Assembly: GCA_905221605.1 (NCBI GenBank)
Contig: CAJNDS010002297.1
Coordinates: forward strand, 337,001 to 401,000
Reading direction: 5' to 3'
Source: Symbiodinium natans
Lineage: Eukaryota; Sar; Dinophyceae; Suessiales; Symbiodiniaceae
DNA length: 64,000 nt
A program made the translations under genes and the position numbers. The notes below the pieces were generated by a model. The model was not told the DNA's origin, made no database searches, and saw only the letters and a list, made by a program, of their open reading frames with translations. Positions 11,143-23,007 of this stretch are shown here, piece after piece. How positions within the stretch are numbered: position 1 is the first letter of the stretch; every line of letters starts with the position of its first letter.

Positions 11143-11527
11143 GCGAGGCTTGTGTCTGCCACTTCTTCGGACTGGTTTTCTGCAGTTTTTCTGCAGAGCT
11201 GCAGCAGTTACCCGCTGTGGAAGGGTGTTTTGAGGCTCCACAACAAGCCATAGCCTTGTTTGGCCTCGCATATCAAACCTTTCGAAAACAGTACTTTCAA
11301 TGTTCCACTTGCTTGGCAGAAGTTTCAACTCTGCAGTTTCAAAAATCTTGCAGCATCCTGCCTGGTATCCCCGCAGATGCCAGCAGTGATCTGGAGTGTT
11401 GTTCCGGTCCCAGTTCCGCAAAAGAAGTGTCAACCGCGCGAGGTTTTGCTACATGTAGCGACATCCGAGTCTTGAAGCATTGCCTGGTTGTCCACCTGCC
11501 ATCGTGCGATCTGCTCATCCTCGACAG

Positions 11528-12016
11528 GCTGGTTGTATGTAGTTGTATGTAGTTGTATGTAGTTGTATGTAGTTGTATGTAGTTGTATGTAGTTGTATGT
11601 AGTTGTATGTAGTTGTATGTAGTTGTATGTAGTTGTATGTAGTTGTATGTAGTTGTATGTAGTTGTATGTAGTTGTATGTAGTTGTATGTAGTTGTATGT
11701 AGTTGTATGTAGTTGTATGTAGTTGTATGTAGTTGTATGTAGTTGTATGTAGTTGTATGTAGTTGTATGTAGTTGTATGTAGTTGTATGTAGTTGTATGT
11801 AGTTGTATGTAGTTGTATGTAGTTGTATGTAGTTGTATGTAGCTGTAGTTGTATGTAGTTGTATGCAGTTGTATGTAGTTGTATGTAGTTGTATGTAGTT
11901 GTATGTAGTTGTATGTAGTTGTATGTAGTTGTATGTAGTTGTATGTAGTTGTATGTAGCTGTAGTTGTATGTAGTTGTATGCAGTTGTATGTAGTTGTAT
12001 GTAGGTGGATGTAGTT
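11528..12016. repeat. Expanded decamer satellite (TTGTATGTAG)n
   Basis: About 48 tandem copies of the same 10-bp unit as at 7860. A block of some 30 perfect copies (11531-11840) is followed by copies interrupted by AGCTGTAG and GCAG variants. It accounts for the longer spacing between units 2 and 3 (4025 bp instead of about 3570). Confidence 0.93.
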
Positions 12017-12295
12017 GTAGTCTTCCAGCCCTGGGTTCGCAGCAGCGTGCTAGCGTGTGCTAGCTGTGTTGGCAGCCATGTCAGAGCGTTTTCACTTCAG
12101 CAGGGGACTTAACGGACTCAACGCTGGAAGTCAACATTACCTCCAGCCTGGCAATTCCAGGGCCCAATTCACGATTTGCGCTGGAACCTCGGTAGATGTG
12201 ATCGATCTCGTTCCGGCTCAGCCTGGCTCAAGAGCAAGATTGCTGTAGTCACCTTCCTCTCACCTACCGCCAATCCACCTTGGATTGACATTGCC

Positions 12296-15147
12296 ATGAA
12301 GCCCGCGTGCGTTGTGGCTTTCTTGTTTGCTTTGGCTTTCAAGGCCGGGGTGTCTGCCGACACCCTTCGGGTCGACGCCGGAACAGACGTCGCGGATGCC
12401 GGAGGAGCGGAAACCGCGGAAGCGTGCCAGTCTGGGAGCCTGATCCAACGCCTGAGCTCATCCCATAAGGTGCTGTCCGACACGGAGGCGATGCCAGCGG
12501 AGTCCCTCAAGAAGACACCAGAGATCAAGGAGAAGAAGAAGAAGAAGATGATGAAGAAGCAAAAGTCGGACAAGAAACACTCGGATTTCATGGCCTTTCT
12601 CGCCGAGGCAAAAAAGGATGGGCCTGGGCACCCTGAGGGCTCTGAGTGCGAGCCGGCAGGAGCCCTGCCTGCGTCACGCGTTGTGTGCGACTTTCGCATG
12701 CCGCCTCGGCCCAGTTCCTTTTGACTTGCTGCCCGTTGCACGTACCCCTGCCAGGAGCTCCGCTATTGGGCGAGAACAGGGCAAAGTTCGAGCTGCTTTC
12801 GCAAAAGGTCTCCGCCCTCGACCTGGACCCTGTCCTCGCCCGCCTTGTCAAGAAGAACGATTACGCGCCCAAGCTTGCGAAGAGGGCCGCTGATGAGTAC
12901 CGGAAGTTCCTTGTCTTGATGGGCATGGGGGAGACACCGATCGCCTCCCATATGGTTCTCGACGCCTGGCATTCACACATCATGCCGCCAGTCCGAAATA
13001 TTGGCGCGCTTCTTGTTGTTTCTAGCACTTTCTAGCCGTCGCCAGGTGGGTGGCTCCATGTTTCAGTGGGAGTCGGGGCTCTGGTGTTTCTCCTGCTAGC
13101 AGGTGCCTGTAATTTCGCGCGAGACCAGGTACACGAAGATGTACGAGCGGGACTGCCAGGAGGTATTTGGCCACCAGCTGGAACATGACCCCCTTGGTCA
13201 GCAATTGGAAGAAAGTCGCCTGAAGCAGACGCAGCAGCAGATCTGTGATTACTTCGGCATGGTTGACCGACTTGTGTGGTCGGCAGCAAAGCCAGCTGCT
13301 CTCTCGGAGAGCAGGGACCCTTCTGACACAGCGGCCATCATGGATCAGTGGCTGGACCACATCAACGAGGAGGTTGAACTCCGCAAAGGTCTCCTGGCAG
13401 AGAACGTCCACGTGATGGTGGCTTCACAGCACACCAACACGGCCGTGACGCACACGGGCCTCGAGAACGCTCTGTCCTTCTTCCACCACTACAGCCATGC
13501 CACCAGAGCCCGGAAGTTCCTGTCCGTGGACCACGAGGCCTTTGCCATCGAGATTGAGAAGGGCAAGCGCATGGGGGCCGACATCTTCGAGGTGGACTCC
13601 GAGGGGAAGATTCTGGACGTGAAGATCTTCATGGCCACCCTTTTCAAGGACGTAGACGACCTCAACGACGCAGGGCTCGAGAATCTCACCTTGCACTACA
13701 CGGGCAACGGATCCATGGCCAGGAACACTTACCCCCTACAAGCCAGGATCTCAGTGGTGCTGTAGCGCAGAGTGCGACACGTAACGGCGTAGCAGGGAAA
13801 CGTAAGCCATCGTAAGCATAGCTAGAGCCCTTGAAGCTTGTGAAGGCTTCGCTGGAAGCTTCGCGCTGTCGGCTAGCGCAGATTTGCAGTGAGAGAACGC
13901 TTAGGCGATGGTCCAAGTCGGGGAGGCAGGCGTCGCTTTGACCAAAGCCGCCATGGAGACGTGGATGCTCAATTTCAACAACAACGCAGCTGAGAAGCAC
14001 GACCTTCTGGCGGCCGACGTGCGCCTGACGCATATGTCGCAAGTGACCGATGCGCCTGAAACTCGTGACGGGAAGGCTGAAGTGATAGACTTCTTCCGCG
14101 ACTTCGAAAATGCCACTGGGGCTCGAGAGTTCCTTTCCGTGGACGGAGGCGCCTTCATGATCGAGAACAAGGGCAATAACCTCCACCCCCGGATGGGACT
14201 CTTGATTTTCGAGGTGAACCCCGAAGGCAAGATCCAAGACATCAAGATTTGGGTGGCCTCCCTGCAGGGGGACAGAGACGACTTGAGCGACAGCGGCCTG
14301 ACTAGCGTCGCGCCGTCGCTACTGGACTCACGCGGAGAGGGGGCCTCGGTTTCGGGTGCCTTGGCCAGCCGCTTGCTGTATTTTTTTTTTTTTTCCGAGG
14401 GTGCTTCGTGTAGAGGCTTGGTGCTGTCTTGCGCATTCTTGCGGTCAGACTTGCTGTAGACTTGCGTTCAGAGTTCGGAGCTCCAGGCGCGACTGAGCCT
14501 GCTGTGTGCCAGCAATCCGGCAGCCGACCATCGCTGCAGCAGATGCAGCGGTTCAACGCGTCGGTTGAAAAGGTGAAAGCGCTGGACCTGGATGCTGTCG
14601 TGGCAGTTCTCGTGAAGAAGGACGGCTACTCGCCCACGAAGGCAGCAGAGCTCGCGGAGGAATACCGCAAGTACCTGGCCCTGGTGAGCATCGGTCTCAG
14701 CCCCGTGCCGTCGAAGAAGGTGGATGATGCATGGCACGCCCACATCCTAAACACCAAAAAGTACCAGGCAGACACCCGCGCTCTGTTGGGCCACTTCCTC
14801 CATCACGAGCCGGCGAACCTTCTCCTGGAGCAGCAGGGCCTCAAAGAGCAGAAATCGTCCATGGACAACATGTTCTTGCGCACCAAGATGCAGCTCTGCG
14901 ACTACTATGGCCGCGTCGATGAAGCGGCGTGGTCCAAGGAAGACGTTGCTCTTTGCGCTTCTCGCAGCTGCAAATCTGGCAACCTTTTTTTGTGTTTTTT
15001 TTCTGTTTGTGAGTTCCTTTTTTGACAGAATCCGGTAGACTTGGTTGCTTTGCGTCCGTGTCACCTGAGCTATCCCAGTTGTGCGGGTGCTCCTGCGGTT
15101 GCGGTTGCAGCTGTGGATGCGCATGCTCATGTGGGTGTTGTTGCTGA
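12296..15147 (+). CDS. Secreted GRDP-like/NTF2-like tandem-array protein, unit 3
   Basis: Proposed exons: 12296-12677, 12755-12983, 13129-13753, 13905-14306, 14513-14978, 15029-15147 (740 residues). Domain order is as in unit 2: signal peptide, Lys-rich linker, GRDP-like, NTF2-like twice, GRDP-like, Cys tail. It differs from unit 2 by one extra Lys codon in the linker run and by an 18-bp deletion in intron 3 (after 13765). The Cys-tail exon has the form shared with units 4-6 (QLCGCSCGCGC). The frame stays open across all six exons, which supports the splice model. Confidence 0.75.
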
Positions 15148-15540
15148 GCGAGGCTTGTGTCTGCCACTTCTTCGGACTGGCTTTCTGCAGTTTTTCTGCA
15201 GAGCTGCGGCATTTACCCGGTGAAAGGGTGTTTTGAGGCTCCACAGCAAGCCATAGTTTGGTTTGGCCTCGTTTGGCCTCGCATATCAACCTTTCCAAAA
15301 CAGTACTTTCAATGCTCCACTTGCTTGGCAGAAGTTTCAACTCCGCAGTTTCAAAAATCTTGCAGCATCCTGCCTGGTATCCCCGCAGATGCCAGCAGGG
15401 ATCTGCAGTGTTGTTCCGGTCCCAGTTCCGCAAAAGAAGTGCCAACCGCGCGAGGTTTTGCTACAGCGACATCCGAGTCTTGAAGCGTTGCCTGTTTGTT
15501 CATTTTGCTGCCATCGTGCGATCTGCTCATCCTCAACAGG

Positions 15541-15851
15541 CTGGTTGTATGTAGTTGTATGTAGTTGTAGTCTTTCAGCCCCTTGGTTCGCACGTTGCAG
15601 CATGAACCTGGAGAGCAGCGTGCTAGTTGGCAGCCATGTCAGAGCGTTTTCACTTCAGCAGGAGACTTAACGGGACTCAACGCTGGAAGTCAACATTACC
15701 TCCAGCCTGGCATTTCCAGGCCCAATTCACGATTTGCTGGAATCTCGGTAGATGTGGTCGATCTCGTTCCGGCTCAGCCTGGCTCAAGAGCAAGATTGCT
15801 GTAGTCACCTTCCTCTCACCTACCGCCAGTCCACCTTGGATTGACATTGCC
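15541..15851 (+). promoter_or_regulatory. Conserved 5' leader of the array units
   Basis: Each unit is preceded by about 240-300 bp of conserved sequence. It runs from two decamer copies through CATGTCAGAGCG to a segment around CGATCTCGTTCCGGCT, and ends about 30 bp before the ATG. The unit at 8271 lacks about 120 bp of it (the join is at about 8162). No TATA box is visible, as is usual for dinoflagellates. In that group a trans-spliced leader would be added at an AG upstream of the ATG; candidate AGs exist but I cannot choose one. That it is a promoter or 5' UTR is inference from position and conservation. Confidence 0.4.
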
Positions 15852-18719
15852 ATGAAGCCCTCGTGCGTTGTGGCCTTCTTGTTTGCTTTGGCTTTCAAGG
15901 CCGGTGTGTCTGCCGACACCCTTCGGGTCGACGCCGGAACAGACGTCGCGGATGCCGGAGGAACGGAAACCGCGGAAGCGTGCCAGTCTGGGAGCCTGAT
16001 CCAACGCCTGAGCTCATCCCATAAGGTGCTGTCCGACACGGAGGCGATGCCAGCGGAGTCCCTCAAGACACCAGAGATCAAGGAGAAGAAGAAGAAGAAG
16101 ATGATGAAGAAGCAAAAGTCGGACAAGAAACACGCGGATTTCATGGCCTTTCTCGCCGAGGCAAAAAAGGATGGGCCTGGGCATCCCGAGGGCTCTGAGT
16201 GCGAGCCGGCAGGAGCTCTGCCTGCGTCACGCGTTGTGTGCGACTTTCGCATGCCGCCTCGGCCCAGTTCCTTTTGACTTGCTGCGCGTTGCACGTACCC
16301 CTGCCAGGAGCTCCGCTATTGGGCGAGAACAGGGCAAAGTTCGAGCTGCTTTCGCAGAAGGTCTCCGCCCTCGACCTGGACCCTGTCCTCGCCCGCCTTG
16401 TCAAGAAGAACGATTACGCGCCCAAGCTTGCGAAGAGGGCCGCTGATGAGTACCGGAAGTTCCTTGTCTTGATGGGCATGGGGGAGACACCGATCGCCTC
16501 CCATATGGTTCTCGACGCCTGGCATTCACACATCATGCCGCCAGTCCGAAATATTGGCGCACTTTTTGTTGTTTCTAGCACTTTCTAGCCGTCGCCAGGT
16601 GGGTGGCTCCATGTTTCAGTGGGAGTCGGGGCTCTGGTGTTTCTCCTGCTAGCAGGTGCCTGTAATTTCGCGCGAGACCAGGTACACGAAGATGTACGAG
16701 CGGGACTGCCAGGAGGTATTTGGCCACCAGCTGGAGCATGACCCCCTTGGTCAGCAATTGGAAGAAAGTCGCCTGAAGCAGACGCAGCAGCAGATCTGTG
16801 ATTACTTCGGCATGGTTGACCGACTTGTGTGGTCGGCAGCAAAGCCAGCTGCTCTCTCGGAGAGCACGGACCCTTCTGACACAGCGGCCATCATGGATCA
16901 GTGGCTGGACCACATCAACGAGGAGGTTGAACTCCGCAAAGGTCTCCTGGCAGAGAACGTCCACGTGATGGTGGCTTCACAGCACACCAACACGGCCGTG
17001 ACGCACACGGGCCTCGAGAACGCTCTGTCCTTCTTCCACCACTACAGCCATGCCACCAGAGCCCGGAAGTTCCTGTCCGTGGACCACGAGGCCTTTGCCA
17101 TCGAGATTGAGAAGGGCAAGCGCATGGGGGCCGACATCTTCGAGGTGGACTCCGAGGGGAAGATTCTGGACGTGAAGATCTTCATGGCCACCCTTTTCAA
17201 GGACGTAGACGACCTCAACGACGCAGGGCTCGAGAATCTCACCTTGCACTACACGGGCAACGGATCCATGGCCAGGAACACTTACCCCCTACAAGCCAGG
17301 ATCTCAGTGGTGCTGTAGCGCAGAGTGCGACACTGCAGCGAGTAGGAGCGCGTAACGGCGTAGCAGGGAAACGTAAGCCATCGTAAGCATAGCTAGAGCC
17401 CTTGAAGCTTGTGAAGGCTTCGCTGGAAGCTTCGCGCTGTCGGCTAGCGCAGATTTACAGTGAGAGAACGCTTAGGCGATGGTCCAAGTCGGGGAGGCAG
17501 GCGTCGCTTTGACCAAAGCCGCCATGGAGACGTGGATGCTCAATTTCAACAACAACGCAGCTGAGAAGCACGACCTTCTGGCGGCCGACGTGCGCCTGAC
17601 GCATATGTCGCAAGTGACCGATGCGCCTGAAACTCGTGACGGGAAGGCTGAAGTGATAGACTTCTTCCGCGACTTCGAAAATGCCACTGGGGCTCGAGAG
17701 TTCCTTTCCGTGGACGGAGGCGCCTTCATGATCGAGAACAAGGGCAATAACCTCCACCCCCGGATGGGACTCTTGATTTTCGAGGTGAACCCCGAAGGCA
17801 AGATCCAAGACATCAAGATTTGGGTGGCCTCCCTGCAGGGGGACAGAGACGACTTGAGCGACAGCGGCCTGACTAGCGTCGCGCCGTCGCTACTGGACTC
17901 ACGCGGAGAGGGGGCCTCGGTTTCGGGTGCCTTGGCCAGCCGCTTGCTGTATTTTTTTTTTTTTTCCGAGGGTGCTTCGTGTAGAGGCTTGGTGCTGTCT
18001 TGCGCATTCTTGCGGTCAGACTTGCTGTAGACTTGCGTTCAGAGTTCGGAGCTCCAGGCGCGACTGAGCCTGCTGTGTGCCAGCAATCCGGCAGCCGACC
18101 ATCGCTGCAGCAGATGCAGCGGTTCAACGCGTCGGTTGAAAAGGTGAAAGCGCTGGACCTGGATGCTGTCGTGGCAGTTCTCGTGAAGAAGGACGGCTAC
18201 TCGCCCACGAAGGCAGCAGAGCTCGCGGAGGAATACCGCAAGTACCTGGCCCTGGTGAGCATCGGTCTCAGCCCCGTGCCGTCGAAGAAGGTGGATGATG
18301 CATGGCACGCCCACATCCTAAACACCAAAAAGTACCAGGCAGACACCCGCGCTCTGTTGGGCCACTTCCTCCATCACGAGCCGGCGAACCTTCTCTTGGA
18401 GCAGCAGGGCCTCAAAGAGCAGAAATCGTCCATGGACAACATGTTCTTGCGCACCAAGATGCAGCTCTGCGACTACTATGGCCGCGTCGATGAAGCGGCG
18501 TGGTCCAAGGAAGACGTTGCTCTTTGCGCTTCTCGCAGCTGCAAATCTGGCAACCTTTTTTGTGTGTTTTTTTTCTGTTTGTGAGTTCCTTTTTTGACAG
18601 AATCCGGTAGACTTGGTTGCTTTGCGTCCGTGTCACCTGAGCTATCCCAGTTGTGCGGGTGCTCCTGCGGTTGCGGTTGCAGCTGTGGATGCGCATGCTC
18701 ATGTGGGTGTTGTTGCTGA
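15852..18719 (+). CDS. Secreted GRDP-like/NTF2-like tandem-array protein, unit 4
   Basis: Proposed exons: 15852-16230, 16308-16536, 16682-17306, 17476-17877, 18084-18549, 18601-18719 (739 residues). The modules match unit 2. Residue changes are few: Ser for Ala at position 4 of the signal peptide, Thr for Ala near the first Cys, STDP for SRDP before the first NTF2-like module, and Glu for Asp in YYGRVDEAAW. Intron 5, a 51-nt intron rich in T, begins with a GC donor (AAATCTG|GCAACC) and ends TTGACAG. Upstream it has only two decamer copies. Confidence 0.75.
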
Positions 18720-19427
18720 GCGAGGCTTGTGTCTGCCACTTCTTCGGACTGGCTTTCTGCAGTTTTTCTGCAGAGCTGCGGCATTTACCCGGTGAAAGGG
18801 TGTTTTGAGGCTCCACAGCAAGCCATAGTTTGGTTTGGCCTCGCATATCAACCTTTCCAAAACAGTACTTTCAATGCTCCACTTGCTTGGCAGAAGTTTC
18901 AACTCCGCAGTTTCAAAAATCTTGCAGCATCCTGCCTGGTATCCCCGCAGATGCCAGCAGGGATCTGCAGTGTTGTTCCGGTCCCAGTTCCGCAAAAGAA
19001 GTGCCAACCGCGCGAGGTTTTGCTACAGCGACATCCGAGTCTTGAAGCGTTGCCTGTTTGTTCATTTTGCTGCCATCGTGCGATCTGCTCATCCTCAACA
19101 GGCTGGTTGTATGTAGTTGTATGTAGTTGTAGTCTTTCAGCCCCTGGGTTCGCACGTTGCAGCATGAACCTGGAGAGCAGCGTGCTAGCGTGTGCTAGCT
19201 GTGTTGGCAGCCATGTCAGAGCGTTTTCACTTCAGCAGGAGACTTAACGGACTCAACGCTGGAAGTCAACATTACCTCCAGCCTGGCATTTCCAGGCCCA
19301 ATTCACGATTTGCTGGAATCTCGGTAGATGTGGTCGATCTCGTTCCGGCTCAGCCTGGCTCAAGAGCAAGATTGCTGTAGTCACCTTCCTCTCACCTACC
19401 GCCAGTCCACCTTGGATTGACATTGCC

Positions 19428-22299
19428 ATGAAGCCCTCGTGCGTTGTGGCCTTCTTGTTTGCTTTGGCTTTCAAGGCCGGTGTGTCTGCCGACACCCTTC
19501 GGGTCGACGCCGGAACAGACGTCGCGGATGCCGGAGGAACGGAAACCGCGGAAGCGTGCCAGTCTGGGAGCCTGATCCAACGCCTGAGCTCATCCCATAA
19601 GGTGCTGTCCGACACGGAGGCGATGCCAGCGGAGTCCCTCAAGACACCAGAGATCAAAGAGAAGAAGAAGAAGAAGAAGATGATGAAGAAGCAAAAGTCG
19701 GACAAGAAACACGCGGATTTCATGGCCTTTCTCGCCGAGGCAAAAAAGGATGGGCCTGGGCATCCCGAGGGCTCTGAGTGCGAGCCGGCAGGAGCTCTGC
19801 CTGCGTCACGCGTTGTGTGCGACTTTCGCATGCCGCCTCGGCCCAGTTCCTTTTGACTTGCTGCGCGTTGCACGTACCCCTGCCAGGAGCTCCGCTATTG
19901 GGCGAGAACAGGGCAAAGTTCGAGCTGCTTTCGCAGAAGGTCTCCGCCCTCGACCTGGACCCTGTCCTCGCCCGCCTTGTCAAGAAGAACGATTACGCGC
20001 CCAAGCTTGCGAAGAGGGCCGCTGATGAGTACCGGAAGTTCCTTGTCTTGATGGGCATGGGGGAGACACCGATCGCCTCCCATATGGTTCTCGACGCCTG
20101 GCATTCACACATCATGCCGCCAGTCCGAAATATTGGCGCGCTTCTTCTTGTTTCTAGCACTTTCTAGCCGTCGCCAGGTGGGTGGCTCCATGTTTCAGTG
20201 GGAGTCGGGGCTCTGGTGTTTCTCCTGCTAGCAGGTGCCTGTAATTTCGCGCGAGACCAGGTACACGAAGATGTACGAGCGGGACTGCCAGGAGGTATTT
20301 GGCCACCAGCTGGAACATGACCCCCTTGGTCAGCAATTGGAAGAAAGTCGCCTGAAGCAGACGCAGCAGCAGATCTGTGATTACTTCGGCATGGTTGACC
20401 GACTTGTGTGGTCGGCAGCAAAGCCAGCTGCTCTCTCGGAGAGCACGGACCCTTCTGACACAGCGGCCATCATGGATCAGTGGCTGGACCACATCAACGA
20501 GGAGGTTGAACTCCGCAAAGGTCTCCTGGCAGAGAACGTCCACGTGATGGTGGCTTCACAGCACACCAACACGGCCGTGACGCACACGGGCCTCGAGAAC
20601 GCTCTGTCCTTCTTCCACCACTACAGCCATGCCACCAGAGCCCGGAAGTTCCTGTCCGTGGACCACGAGGCCTTTGCCATCGAGATTGAGAAGGGCAAGC
20701 GCATGGGGGCCGACATCTTCGAGGTGGACTCCGAGGGGAAGATTCTGGACGTGAAGATCTTCATGGCCACCCTTTTCAAGGACGTAGACGACCTCAACGA
20801 CGCAGGGCTCGAGAATCTCACCTTGCACTACACAGGCAACGGATCCATGGCCAGGAACACTTACCCCCTACAAGCCAGGATCTCAGTGGTGCTGTAGTGC
20901 AGAGTGCGACACTGCAGCGAGTAGGAGCGCGTAACGGCGTAGCAGGGAAACGTAAGCCATCGTAAGCATAGCTAGAGCCCTTGAAGCTTGTGAAGGCTTC
21001 GCTGGAAGCTTCGCGCTGTCGGCTAGCGCAGATTTACAGTGAGAGAACGCTTAGGCGATGGTCCAAGTCGGGGAGGCAGGCGTCGCTTTGACCAAAGCCG
21101 CCATGGAGACGTGGATGCTCAATTTCAACAACAACGCAGCTGAGAAGCACGACCTTCTGGCGGCCGACGTGCGCCTGACGCATATGTCGCAAGTGACCGA
21201 TGCGCCTGAAACTCGTGACGGGAAGGCTGAAGTGATAGACTTCTTCCGCGACTTCGAAAATGCCACTGGGGCTCGAGAGTTCCTTTCCGTGGACGGAGGC
21301 GCCTTCATGATCGAGAACAAGGGCAATAACCTCCACCCCCGGATGGGACTCTTGATTTTCGAGGTGAACCCCGAAGGCAAGATCCAAGACATCAAGATTT
21401 GGGTGGCCTCCCTGCAGGGGGACAGAGACGACTTGAGCGACAGCGGCCTGACTAGCGTCGCGCCGTCGCTACTGGACTCACGCGGAGAGGGGGCCTCGGT
21501 TTCGGGTGCCTTGGCCAGCCGCTTGCTGTATTTTTTTTTTTTTTTTCCGAGGGTGCTTCGTGTAGAGGCTTGGCGCTGTCTTGCGCATTCTTGCGGTCAG
21601 ACTTGCTGTAGACTTGCGTTCAGAGTTCGGAGCTCCAGGCGCGACTGAGCCTGCTGTGTGCCAGCAATCCGGCAGCCGACCATCGCTGCAGCAGATGCAG
21701 CGGTTCAACGCGTCGGTTGAAAAGGTGAAAGCGCTGGACCTGGATGCTGTCGTGGCAGTTCTCGTGAAGAAGGACGGCTACTCGCCCACGAAGGCAGCAG
21801 AGCTCGCGGAGGAATACCGCAAGTACCTGGCCCTGGTGAGCATCGGTCTCAGCCCCGTGCCGTCGAAGAAGGTGGATGATGCATGGCACGCCCACATCCT
21901 AAACACCAAAAAGTACCAGGCAGACACCCGCGCTCTGTTGGGCCACTTCCTCCATCACGAGCCGGCGAACCTTCTCCTGGAGCAGCAGGGCCTCAAAGAG
22001 CAGAAATCGTCCATGGACAACATGTTCTTGCGCACCAAGATGCAGCTCTGCGACTACTATGGCCGCGTCGATGAAGCGGCGTGGTCCAAGGAAGACGTTG
22101 CTCTTTGCGCTTCTCGCAGCTGCAAATCTGGCAACCGTTTTTTTGTGTTTTTTTCTGTTTGTGAGTTCCTTTTTTGACAGAATCCGGTAGACTTGGTTGC
22201 TTTGCGTCCGTGTCACCTGAGCTATCCCAGTTGTGCGGGTGCTCCTGCGGTTGTGGTTGCAGCTGTGGATGCGCATGCTCATGTGGGTGTTGTTGCTGA
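19428..22299 (+). CDS. Secreted GRDP-like/NTF2-like tandem-array protein, unit 5
   Basis: Proposed exons: 19428-19809, 19887-20115, 20261-20885, 21055-21456, 21665-22130, 22181-22299 (740 residues). It is almost identical to unit 4, with one more Lys codon in the linker. Single-base differences lie mainly in intron 4's poly-T and in intron 5. The intact frame and the preserved WHxHI, FEV..GKI and Cys-tail motifs indicate a working copy (inference). Confidence 0.75.
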
Positions 22300-23007
22300 G
22301 CGAGGCTTGTGTCTGCCACTTCTTCGGACTGGCTTTCTGCAGTTTTTCTGCAGAGCTGCGGCATTTACCCGGTGAAAGGGTGTTTTGAGGCTCCACAGCA
22401 AGCCATAGTTTGGTTTGGCCTCGCATATCAACCTTTCAAAAACAGTACTTTCAATGCTCCACTTGCTTGGCAGAAGTTTCAACTCCGCAGTTTCAAAAAT
22501 CTTGCAGCATCCTGCCTGGCATCCCCGCAGATGCCAGCAGGGATCTGCAGTGTTGTTCCGGTCCCAGTTCCGCAAAAGAAGTGCCAACCGCGCGAGGTTT
22601 TGCTACAGCGACATCCGAGTCTTGAAGCATTGCCTGTTGGTTCATCTTGCTGCCATCGTGCGATCTGCTCATCCTCAACAGGCTGGTTGTATGTAGTTGT
22701 ATGTAGTTGTAGTCTTTCAGCCCCTGGGTTCGCACGTTGCAGCATGAACCTGGAGAGCAGCGTGCTAGCGTGTGCTAGCTGTGTTGGCAGCCATGTCAGA
22801 GCGTTTTCACTTCAGCAGGAGACTTAACGGACTCAACGCTGGAAGTCAACATTACCTCCAGCCTGGCATTTCCAGGCCCAATTCACGATTTGCTGGAATC
22901 TCGGTAGATGTGGTCGATCTCGTTCCGGCTTAGCCTGGCTCAAGAGCAAGATTGCTGTAGTCACCTTCCTCTCACCTACCGCCAGTCCACCTTGGATTGA
23001 CATTGCC

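Noticed and set aside
11528-12016. CRISPR-like array
   Set aside because: The repeats are 10 bp, contiguous and without unique spacers, in a eukaryotic context; it is a satellite.
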